This document shows, piece after piece, positions 18,586 through 25,910 of a stretch of 64,000 nt of DNA. The stretch comes from an uncultured Flavobacterium sp. (GTDB lineage: Bacteria; Bacteroidota; Bacteroidia; Flavobacteriales; Flavobacteriaceae), in contig NZ_OY730249.1 of NCBI RefSeq assembly GCF_963422545.1, positions 124,001 to 188,000 of the forward strand, in the 5' to 3' direction. The translations under genes were made by a program, and so were the position numbers. The stretch's first letter is position 1. Each line of letters begins with the position of its first letter. Under the pieces are notes generated by a model that was not told the DNA's origin, searched no databases, and worked only from the letters and a program-made list of their open reading frames with translations.

Positions 18586-18813
18586 AAAATTCACTTTCAT
18601 AAAAGTGCAACAAAATTATCATTATACTGTTTACAAAAGTAACGCTCAAAGTACTATTTGTGTCGCTACATGTTTTTTTGTTTCTAAACGACTGTTTTTA
18701 TGCAAAAAGCATTATTTTTGTAGCAAAATCAAGTTGTTAGAATCTATTTGTTTAGAGTCATTCTAAATAACATTTCGCTTTTGCTTTGATTTTTATCTAA
18801 AAAAAATATCGCT

Positions 18814-19686
18814 ATGAGTTCTCAGGAAATTATAAAAATTGAAGACGACTTTACGCTAATTCGTTTTCAAAACGATAGTTCAGAGCCATTTTTTGGACAG
18901 CATGAAGTTGGTAGTGGTCTGATACAGTTTCATTTCGGGATAAAAGGGAATGCTAAATTTTTATTCAATCAAGGCAGTTATGCATTAGATTTGAAAGAAG
19001 AAAAATCATTGCTTTTGTATAATCCACAGAAAGAATTACCGCTCAATTTAGAGTTGGCTCCAAATTCGTGGGTAATTTCAGTAATTGTTTCTATTAAAAA
19101 ATTTCACGCGTTGTTTTCTGCCGAAGCAGATTATATTACTTTCTTAAGTCCTGACAATAAAGACAAAAAGTATTATAATGAAGGAAACATAAGTCCGTCG
19201 ATGGCTATTGTATTGAGTCAGCTGTTTCATTATAACTTACATCCGTCGATAAAAAACCTTTATTATAAAGGAAAAGGATATGAATTACTGAGTTTGTATT
19301 TTAATAGAACCGAAGATCCAAACGCAGAACAATGTCCGTTTTTGATCGATGAAGATAACGTTCTGAAAATTCGAAGAGCCAAAGAAATTATCATTGCTAA
19401 TATGGCCGAACCGCCGGGATTACAGGAACTGGCAGATGAAATTGGTTTGAATTTGAAGAAACTAAAAATGGGTTTTAAACAAATTTATGGTGATACCGTT
19501 TATGGATTTCTGTTTGATTACAAAATGGATTTCGCCAGAAAACTTCTTGATAGCGGATCGTATAATGTAAACGAAGTAGGATTGAAAATTGGCTACAGCA
19601 CTGGAAGTCACTTTATAGCGGCATTCAAGAAAAAGTTTGCGACAACTCCTAAAAAGTATTTGATGTCGATTAATACGAATGTTTAG
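18814..19686 (+). CDS. AraC-family transcriptional regulator (PchR-like)
   Basis: This 290-residue protein has an N-terminal cupin-like sensing region (LIQFHFGIKGNAKFLFNQG, then ...LLLYNP) and a C-terminal double helix-turn-helix at about residues 195-288. The latter includes GLQELADEIGLNLKKLKMGF and VGLKIGYSTGSHFIAAFKK. The N-terminal pattern resembles PchR-type regulators that sense iron-bound ligands, which would suit its place between hemA and hemH. The ligand is inference. It is transcribed away from hemA. Confidence 0.88.
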   Translation: MSSQEIIKIEDDFTLIRFQNDSSEPFFGQHEVGSGLIQFHFGIKGNAKFLFNQGSYALDLKEEKSLLLYNPQKELPLNLELAPNSWVISVIVSIKKFHALFSAEADYITFLSPDNKDKKYYNEGNISPSMAIVLSQLFHYNLHPSIKNLYYKGKGYELLSLYFNRTEDPNAEQCPFLIDEDNVLKIRRAKEIIIANMAEPPGLQELADEIGLNLKKLKMGFKQIYGDTVYGFLFDYKMDFARKLLDSGSYNVNEVGLKIGYSTGSHFIAAFKKKFATTPKKYLMSINTNV

Positions 19687-19879
19687 GTTTTTTCGCCACT
19701 AATTTCACCAATTAACACGAATTAATTATCTGCGAAAACCTGTTAGACCCGTTAAATCTGCGTGCCAATATCTAGTAAATTGATTTTCGATATTCAACAA
19801 TAAATAAAAAGTAATATTTATCATATTTCTAAAAAGAGACAAGTTCTACTTTTGACGAAATTTTTAAAAACAAATAAAA

Positions 19880-19911
19880 GCTTAAAGCCTAAAGCTTAAA
19901 GCCTAAAGCAA
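19880..19911 (+). repeat. 32-bp leader repeat directly upstream of hemH
   Basis: Two tandem copies of gcttaaagcctaaa plus gcaa end nine bases before the hemH ATG. The element is base-for-base identical to the one before hemE (15556-15587, reverse strand) and has the same orientation relative to its gene. Confidence 0.9.
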
Positions 19912-19920
19912 AAAAACATA

Positions 19921-20946
19921 ATGAAAGGCGTATTATTAGTAAACTTAGGATCTCCCGATAGTCCGGAACCAAAAGATGTAAAACCGTATTTAGACGAATT
20001 TTTAATGGACAAATACGTGATTGATGTTCCATATTTGTTGCGTGCATTCCTGGTTCGCGGAATTATTCTGAGAAAAAGACCAGAAGAATCGGCGCATGCT
20101 TACAAAAAAATCTGGTGGAAAGAAGGTTCTCCGTTAATTGTTCTTTCAGAAAGAATGCACAAAAAAGTACAGCCTTTATCAAATGTTCCGGTTTCGCTGG
20201 CAATGCGTTACGGATCAATGACAATCGAGAAAGGACTTCAGGAATTACACGATCAGGGCGTGACCGATGTTTTGCTTTTTCCGTTGTATCCACAATATGC
20301 GATGGCTTCGACCTTAACGATTTTGGTTTTGGCAGAAGAAATCCGCAAGAAGAAATTCCCAAACATGAAATTTACTGATGTTCCTGCGTTTTTCAATAAA
20401 CCGGATTACATTAAAAACTTATCTGATTCTATTAAAACACATTTAGGAGATTTTGACTACGATCAATTGGTGTTTTCGTATCACGGAATCCCGGAACGTC
20501 ACGTTCGTAAAACCGATAAAACCAACTCGCATAAAAAATTTGTAACCAATGAAATGTGTTGCGAAGTTGGAACGCCCGAAGCCGAGTTTTGCTATAGAAC
20601 ACATTGCTATGAAACTACACGTTTGATTGTAGAACAATTGCAAATTCCAAAAGACAAATATTGTGTTACTTTTCAGTCGAGATTGGCGGGTGATAAATGG
20701 TTAGAACCTTATACAGATGTTGAAATCAACAACATGCCAGCAAAAGGAATCAAGAAAATTGCGGTTGTAACTCCTGCATTTGTTACAGATTGTTTAGAAA
20801 CTCTGGAAGAAATTGCGATGCGCGCCGACGAAGATTTTAAAGAAAATGGAGGCGAAGAATTTTTGGCAATTCCGTGTTTGAATGATGACGATGCCTGGTG
20901 TCAGACCGTAAGTAACTGGATTAACGATTGGGAAAAGCAACATTAA
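19921..20946 (+). CDS. hemH: Ferrochelatase
   Basis: This 341-residue enzyme inserts Fe(II) into protoporphyrin IX. It has GVLLVNLGSPDSPEP at the start, the catalytic-histidine motif FSYHGIPERHVRKTD, a FCYRTHCYETTRL segment, VTFQSRLAGDKWLEPYTD and the C-terminal VVTPAFVTDCLETLEEI. It begins a rightward run with a lipoprotein gene and hemJ at spacings of ten and zero bases, so these three are very likely one transcript. Confidence 0.97.
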   Translation: MKGVLLVNLGSPDSPEPKDVKPYLDEFLMDKYVIDVPYLLRAFLVRGIILRKRPEESAHAYKKIWWKEGSPLIVLSERMHKKVQPLSNVPVSLAMRYGSMTIEKGLQELHDQGVTDVLLFPLYPQYAMASTLTILVLAEEIRKKKFPNMKFTDVPAFFNKPDYIKNLSDSIKTHLGDFDYDQLVFSYHGIPERHVRKTDKTNSHKKFVTNEMCCEVGTPEAEFCYRTHCYETTRLIVEQLQIPKDKYCVTFQSRLAGDKWLEPYTDVEINNMPAKGIKKIAVVTPAFVTDCLETLEEIAMRADEDFKENGGEEFLAIPCLNDDDAWCQTVSNWINDWEKQH

Positions 20947-20956
20947 GTTATTATAA

Positions 20957-21526
20957 ATGAATAAAGTAAAATATTTTTCGGTTTTGTTTTTGACGCTGAC
21001 AATTTTGGTTGGATGTAAAAAAAGAGACACTTTTGTAAATAATAGTTTTTTTGATAAAACATTTAATTGGACCATTTCAATTCCGGATGATTACGAAAAG
21101 GTGAATCATGATGAAAAAGGTAATATTAAAGGTGATTCGACTTTAGTTAAAAAGACGCATTCTATTGTTGCTTTTAAAAGAGATAAAGCAAATTATTTTT
21201 CAGCTAATTACGAAGAGTATTCCGGCGATGTTCGATCTGTTGATCTAAAAATGAGATTAAAAGATTTTCTTCTTCTGAAAGATATTGGCCGTATTTATCC
21301 AAAAGGTAAAATGGGAGATTATGTAGTAGGTTCAGAGAATATTTCGGGTTTGGAATTTAGGAAATCTCAAATTACAGTAACCGAAGACGGAAAAACCGCT
21401 GCGACAATACTGATTTTTTCCAGAACTTTTAATGATAAAATCTTCATTGCTTCAATAGTGTACGAAAATGAAGATTACGGTAAAGCTATGATGGATCTTT
21501 TTGTACAATCTACATTCAAAAAATAA
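20957..21526 (+). CDS. Hypothetical lipoprotein between hemH and hemJ
   Basis: This 189-residue protein has a lipoprotein signal MNKVKYFSVLFLTLTILVGC (Cys20), then a soluble domain with TFNWTISIPDDYEKVNHDE and AATILIFSRTFNDKIFIAS. No known domain is recognisable. It ends one base before hemJ starts, so it is co-expressed with the last two heme steps. A role in the envelope is likely from the lipid anchor; a role in heme synthesis is only suggested by position. Confidence 0.75.
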   Translation: MNKVKYFSVLFLTLTILVGCKKRDTFVNNSFFDKTFNWTISIPDDYEKVNHDEKGNIKGDSTLVKKTHSIVAFKRDKANYFSANYEEYSGDVRSVDLKMRLKDFLLLKDIGRIYPKGKMGDYVVGSENISGLEFRKSQITVTEDGKTAATILIFSRTFNDKIFIASIVYENEDYGKAMMDLFVQSTFKK

Positions 21527-22075
21527 ATGGAATATTATAACTACTTAAAATCACTGCATCTTATTTTTGTAATCACTTGGTTTGCAGGTTTGTTTTATAT
21601 TGTACGCTTGTTTGTGTACCAAATTGAAGCCAACGAAAAACCATCTCCTGAAAAGGAAATTTTACAAGCGCAATACAAAATAATGGCCTACCGTTTGTGG
21701 TACATTATCACATGGCCATCTGCAATTTTGGCTAGTATTTTTGCTTTTTGGATGTTGTTTTTTACGGATTTAGGAAATGCCTGGCTCAAAATGCCCTGGA
21801 TGCACGTTAAGTTGTGTTTTGTTTTTCTGTTGTATTTGTATCATCTAAAATGCCATCAAATATTCAAACAATTGCAGAATGATGAGGTAAAATACTCCAA
21901 TAATTTCATGCGCTTATGGAATGAAGGCGCCACAATTATACTATTTGCTGTTGTGTTTTTGGTAATTCTAAAAAGTGCCATCAACTGGATTTTCGGCGTA
22001 GTCGGAATCATTTTATTCTCGGTTTTAATTATGCTTGGATTTAAGTTTTATAAAAGAATACGCGAAAAGAAATAG
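21527..22075 (+). CDS. hemJ: Protoporphyrinogen oxidase HemJ (CopD-like membrane protein)
   Basis: This 182-residue protein has four or five transmembrane segments. The conserved HemJ features are the early histidine in YLKSLHLIFVITWFAGLFY, YRLWYIITWPSAILAS, WMHVKLCFVFLLYLYHLKCH and the arginine in MRLWNEGATI. HemJ oxidises protoporphyrinogen IX to protoporphyrin IX in bacteria that lack HemG and HemY. Its place behind hemH supports this over a copper-resistance (CopD) role. Confidence 0.9.
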   Translation: MEYYNYLKSLHLIFVITWFAGLFYIVRLFVYQIEANEKPSPEKEILQAQYKIMAYRLWYIITWPSAILASIFAFWMLFFTDLGNAWLKMPWMHVKLCFVFLLYLYHLKCHQIFKQLQNDEVKYSNNFMRLWNEGATIILFAVVFLVILKSAINWIFGVVGIILFSVLIMLGFKFYKRIREKK

Positions 22076-22093
22076 TATTCAGTCTCAGTTTTC

Positions 22094-22130
22094 AGTCACA
22101 GTTTCCAATCTGTCGCTGAAAACTGTGACT
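22094..22130. repeat. Inverted repeat upstream of histidine kinase
   Basis: The core arms agtcacagttt (22094-22104) and aaactgtgact (22120-22130) are perfect. Flanking 'ctcagttttcagt' and 'gactgaaaact' extend the imperfect stem to 22082-22142. It is a member of the same family as 14470-14506 and lies just before the kinase start. Confidence 0.75.
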
Positions 22131-22149
22131 GCGACTGAAAACTAAATAT

Positions 22150-23622
22150 ATGTTTAACAACTTCAAAATGTCGATGCTTTCTCTTCGTGTTAGGATATTC
22201 CTTTCGATGATTGTATTGATTGTTGTGGCATCTTTTTTATTGGCTTCCATATCGATTATTCAGTTTAAGAATGAAGCCAAAGAATACCATCAGGAACGTC
22301 TCGAACGAAAAGAAAATGCTGTAAAAGAACATATCAATTATGTGCTTTCGACTACAACATATCCTTTAAAAACGGCTAATTTAGATTTAATTTTTAAAGA
22401 TAAAATCCATGAATTAGCACAGATTCACAAAATCGAAATCAATATTTACAGCCTTGACGGGAAATTACTAAAATCATCCAAAGAATCATTTGCGGTTGAT
22501 AAAGTAGCGCCGCCAGTTCCGGATTATATCCTGAAATTAGTACGTTCTTCGATCGAAAAGCGTTTTGTAGACATTAAAACCATCGACGGTGTCAAAAATC
22601 GATCTTCATATAGTTTAATCAAAGACGAAAAATTCAAACCACTCGGTATTTTAAATCTTCCCTATATCGAAGATGATGGTTATTACGATAACGAGTTAAA
22701 TACTTTCCTGATTCGTCTTAGTCAGGTATATTCTTTTATGTTGGTTGTGGCTTTCGCATTAGCGTATTTCCTTTCGACTTATATCACAAAATCACTGAAA
22801 ACCATTTCAGACAGATTAGAAGAGACGAATTTAGATCAGAAAAATGAAAAAATTGTGTTGGAAGCCAATAGCAAGGAAGTAAATTTCCTGATAAAGGCTT
22901 ATAACGGAATGGTGGATAAATTGGAAACCAGTGCCATAAAGCTGGCCCAAAGTGAGCGTGAAGAAGCTTGGCGCGAAATGGCGAAACAAGTCGCGCACGA
23001 GATTAAAAATCCGCTTACGCCGATGAGGTTGACCGTGCAGAGTTTTCAACGCAAGTTTGATCCGACGGCTCCGGATGTAAAACAAAAATTAAACGATTAC
23101 TCAGAGACTTTAATTCAGCAAATTGATACAATGACGGCGGTAGCTTCGGCATTTTCGAATTTTGCATCGATGCCGGCACAACAAAACGAGACTTTGAATG
23201 TTGTCGAAGTTGTGGAGCTTGCTTTGGATATTTTCAACGAAGACTATATCGTTTTTGAAAGTGGAGAAGAAGAAATCATCTCAAAAATGGATCGTACGCA
23301 ATTGATCCGTGTCATTACCAATTTGGTTAAAAATGCAACGCAGGCAATTCCCGAAAGTCAATTTCACAAATCTATTGTGGTCACCGTAAAACGTAGGAAT
23401 AATAATGTTGAAATTGCAGTAAAAGATAACGGAATCGGAATTCAGAAACAGGATATAAGCCGAATTTTTGAACCAAAATTCACCACTAAAACCAGTGGAA
23501 TGGGTCTTGGACTAGGAATTATAAAAAACATTATAGAAAATTACAAAGGAACAATTACCTTTGAGTCAACTTACGGAAAAGGAACCACATTTAGAGTCTC
23601 TTTGCCTATCACAAACTCATAA
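22150..23622 (+). CDS. Membrane sensor histidine kinase (HAMP, NtrY-like)
   Basis: This 490-residue kinase has a transmembrane helix at about 15-38, a periplasmic sensor region at about 40-185, and a second helix at about 194-212. A HAMP segment follows, then the phospho-acceptor H-box VAHEIKNPLTPMRLTVQSF (His283), an N-box LVKNATQAIPES and G-boxes KDNGIGI and GMGLGLGI. It is a transmembrane sensor of a two-component system. No response regulator is adjacent, so it is an orphan in this window and the signal is unknown. Confidence 0.93.
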   Translation: MFNNFKMSMLSLRVRIFLSMIVLIVVASFLLASISIIQFKNEAKEYHQERLERKENAVKEHINYVLSTTTYPLKTANLDLIFKDKIHELAQIHKIEINIYSLDGKLLKSSKESFAVDKVAPPVPDYILKLVRSSIEKRFVDIKTIDGVKNRSSYSLIKDEKFKPLGILNLPYIEDDGYYDNELNTFLIRLSQVYSFMLVVAFALAYFLSTYITKSLKTISDRLEETNLDQKNEKIVLEANSKEVNFLIKAYNGMVDKLETSAIKLAQSEREEAWREMAKQVAHEIKNPLTPMRLTVQSFQRKFDPTAPDVKQKLNDYSETLIQQIDTMTAVASAFSNFASMPAQQNETLNVVEVVELALDIFNEDYIVFESGEEEIISKMDRTQLIRVITNLVKNATQAIPESQFHKSIVVTVKRRNNNVEIAVKDNGIGIQKQDISRIFEPKFTTKTSGMGLGLGIIKNIIENYKGTITFESTYGKGTTFRVSLPITNS

Positions 23623-23632
23623 AACCAACGTC

Positions 23633-24415
23633 ATGAACTACGAAAATCTTTTAATTTCAATTGAAGAAAAAATTGCAACCGTAACTATTAATCGTCCTAC
23701 AAAATTAAATGCTTTAAACAAAGCTACGATCAGCGACTTGAGTAAAGCAGTTAAATTATTAAGTAAAAACGACGACGTTCGTGTCATTATAATTACCGGA
23801 AGTGGTGAAAAAGCATTTGTGGCCGGAGCCGATATTTCAGAATTTGCGAATTATACTATTGTCGAAGGTGCGCAACTAGCGGCTGAAGGACAAGAAAGCT
23901 TATTTGATTTTATCGAAAACTTAAAGAAACCAGTAATTGCTGCCTTAAATGGTTTTGCTTTGGGTGGAGGATTAGAATTGGCAATGGCGTGTCATTTTAG
24001 AGTAGCATCAGATAATGCTAAAATGGGATTGCCGGAAGTAACTTTAGGATTGATTCCGGGTTACGGAGGAACGCAGCGTTTACCACAATTAGTAGGTAAA
24101 GGCCGTGCAATGGAAATGATTATGACTGCTGCGATGATTTCTGCCGAAGAAGCAAAACAATACGGTCTTGTAAATCATGTTGTACCTCAGGCAGAACTTC
24201 TTGAATTTGCAAACGGAATTGCTCAAAAAATCATTAAAAATGCTCCTTTTGCCATCAGCAGAGCAATAAAAGCAATCAATGCCAATTACAAAGACGGAAA
24301 AGATGGTTTTGATACCGAGATAAAATCATTCGGAAAATGTTTTGGAACTCAGGATTTTAAAGAAGGAACAACAGCATTTTTAGAGAAAAGAAAAGCTGAA
24401 TTTACAGGGAAGTAA
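23633..24415 (+). CDS. Enoyl-CoA hydratase / crotonase-family protein
   Basis: From the ATG at 23633 the protein has 260 residues and starts MNYENLLISIEEKIATVTIN. An earlier in-frame start lies inside the kinase gene and is not needed. It carries both oxyanion-hole segments (AFVAGADISEF and ALNGFALGGGLELAMACHF) and the catalytic glutamates in GLPEVTLGLIPGYGGTQRL. It hydrates trans-2-enoyl-CoA in fatty-acid oxidation. Other crotonase reactions remain possible, but the paired glutamates favour hydratase. Confidence 0.92.
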   Translation: MNYENLLISIEEKIATVTINRPTKLNALNKATISDLSKAVKLLSKNDDVRVIIITGSGEKAFVAGADISEFANYTIVEGAQLAAEGQESLFDFIENLKKPVIAALNGFALGGGLELAMACHFRVASDNAKMGLPEVTLGLIPGYGGTQRLPQLVGKGRAMEMIMTAAMISAEEAKQYGLVNHVVPQAELLEFANGIAQKIIKNAPFAISRAIKAINANYKDGKDGFDTEIKSFGKCFGTQDFKEGTTAFLEKRKAEFTGK

Positions 24416-24422
24416 TATTCTC

Positions 24423-24515
24423 TAACCGCAAAGTTCGCTAAGATTTACGCAAGGTTCACAAAGTTTTTAATTTCCTTGTGTCCTTTGCGAAAAACCTTTG
24501 CGAACTTTGCGGTTA
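24423..24515. repeat. Inverted repeat, 'cgcaaagttcgc' family
   Basis: The arms taaccgcaaagttcgc (24423-24438) and gcgaactttgcggtta (24500-24515) are perfect. It fills almost the whole gap between the hydratase gene and the next one. Related elements occur at 59386-59529 and 62901-63020. Confidence 0.85.
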
Positions 24516-24534
24516 AATTTTTAAACACACTACA

Positions 24535-24939
24535 ATGTCATACGAACCAATATTTGCTCTTTTTTGCGAACGCGTTAAAGAAAGCATTCAAGCCGGAACT
24601 TTTGCCAAACTAACTCTGGCGAAAACCATGGGCGATACCGAAATTAAGAACATCTATTTTCGTTTAGCTATAAACGAAGACGATAAGAGTTATTCAATCT
24701 CATTAACGACTCGTTATAAAACCGAAGAAATAGAAAGCATTCACGCACTAGACGAAGCTTTGTTGATTTTGGGAACTTACATCAAAAATCCGTTTTTGAC
24801 TGCTTTGTTGTTCACAACAGATAACGATGTGACTTTTAAAGTAAACAAAAAGAACGCTGGAAGTATTATTGAGCAAGAACCTACTTTTAAAAATGCATCT
24901 CCAGTAATGTTGGAAATGATAGAGAAGGGGATTGTTTAA
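24535..24939 (+). CDS. Hypothetical protein (134 aa)
   Basis: This 134-residue soluble protein has no signal peptide or membrane helix. It reads FCERVKESIQAGTFAKLTLAK near the start, then a beta-rich middle (YFRLAINEDDKSYSISLTTR) and a short helical end. The family is not recognised. It stands between two repeat-filled gaps; codon use and length look like a real gene. Confidence 0.7.
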   Translation: MSYEPIFALFCERVKESIQAGTFAKLTLAKTMGDTEIKNIYFRLAINEDDKSYSISLTTRYKTEEIESIHALDEALLILGTYIKNPFLTALLFTTDNDVTFKVNKKNAGSIIEQEPTFKNASPVMLEMIEKGIV

Positions 24940-24985
24940 ATAACTTTTATTGGATTTGGGAGCTAATCCCGCTATCCGTTCCAAT

Positions 24986-25122
24986 CTTTTGTGGCGAACC
25001 CCGCCACAAAAGGATTTCCACTACTATCGGGGCTAGAGATACCCGATTTGTCAGGCTGAGCGAAGTCGAAGCCCGTTTGCTGAATTACTTTGCCGGACTT
25101 CGACTTCGCTCAGCCTGACAAA
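24986..25122. repeat. Two adjacent inverted repeats
   Basis: First, cttttgtggcg (24986-24996) pairs with cgccacaaaag (25002-25012) inside a longer palindrome-like element from about 24970 to 25035. Second, a perfect 25-bp inverted repeat of the dispersed ctgagcgaagtcgaag family has arms at 25047-25071 and 25098-25122. Both lie in the convergent gap before the mntR stop codon, where such structures could end transcription from both sides. Confidence 0.85.
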
Positions 25123-25159
25123 AGAATAAAATCTTCGCGAATCTCTGTGAAATAATCCT

Positions 25160-25813
25160 CTAAACCAGCTTCACAAACAAATTTGTTGCTATTTTATTCG
25201 AAATAGACAATTCTTTCCCGTCCACTTTGATTTTTACCGATAAATCGAAAGATTCTTTAGATAAAAACTCGATTTTAGAGCCCAAAGCAATTCCTTGTTT
25301 ATCCAGATACTTTAGAAATTCTGATGAAGTATCTTTTACGCCCACACAAACACCGGTTTGATGTTCTGTTAATTCAGAAAGCAAATGTTTTTCAATCTTA
25401 ACAATTCTTCCATTAGCATCCGGAATTGGATCTCCGTGCGGATCTTCAGTAGGATTTCCAAGAAAATCATCCAAACGGTTAATCAATTGTTCAGATTTAA
25501 TGTGTTCTAATTGTTCAGCGATATCATGAACCTCATCCCAGCTAAAACTCAGTTTTTCGACCAAAAACACTTCCCATAAACGATGTTTTCTAACAATCAT
25601 TTTAGCAGCAAGTTTGCCATTTTCTGTCAAAGAAACACCTTGATATTTTTTATAATTCACCAAATCTTTCTCTGACAGCTTTTTAAGCATATCCGTAACC
25701 GATGAAGCTTTAGTTTCCATCATTTCGGCGATAGCATTAGTGCTCACTTCTGTTTCAGTCGAAGCAGTAAGATGATATATCGATTTTAGATAATTTTCTT
25801 CTGAGAAAGTCAT
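25160..25813 (-). CDS. DtxR/MntR-family metal-dependent regulator
   Basis: This 217-residue protein has an N-terminal winged helix (FSEENYLKSIYHLTASTETE, ...KASSVTDMLKKLSEKDLV) and the DtxR dimerisation and metal-binding helices (RKHRLWEVFLVEKLSFSWDE, then HDIAEQLEHIKSE). It ends in an FeoA/SH3-like domain (about 145-217). Such proteins repress metal-uptake genes when loaded with Mn(II) or Fe(II). It lies downstream of the Nramp transporter gene on the same strand, which argues for manganese. A candidate operator is at 27835-27852. Confidence 0.9.
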   Translation of the reverse strand: MTFSEENYLKSIYHLTASTETEVSTNAIAEMMETKASSVTDMLKKLSEKDLVNYKKYQGVSLTENGKLAAKMIVRKHRLWEVFLVEKLSFSWDEVHDIAEQLEHIKSEQLINRLDDFLGNPTEDPHGDPIPDANGRIVKIEKHLLSELTEHQTGVCVGVKDTSSEFLKYLDKQGIALGSKIEFLSKESFDLSVKIKVDGKELSISNKIATNLFVKLV

Positions 25814-25825
25814 TTGTTTGAGGTT

Positions 25826-25905
25826 CTAAGGTTCTGAGTTGCTAAGATTCTAAGATAAAAGTATCAAAGGAAAAACCTTAGAAACTTAGCAACTCAGAAC
25901 CTTAG
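25826..25905. repeat. Perfect 21-bp inverted repeat between mntR and the Nramp gene
   Basis: The arms at 25826-25846 (ctaaggttctgagttgctaa, then g) and 25885-25905 are exact reverse complements, separated by 38 bases. It fills the gap between the transporter stop and the regulator start, so it would fold in the transcript between them. Confidence 0.85.
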
Positions 25906-25910
25906 TCACT

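Noticed and set aside
15556..19911. Identical repeats considered as a CRISPR-like array
   Set aside because: Only two distant copies on opposite strands, internally tandem, no spacers and no cas genes.
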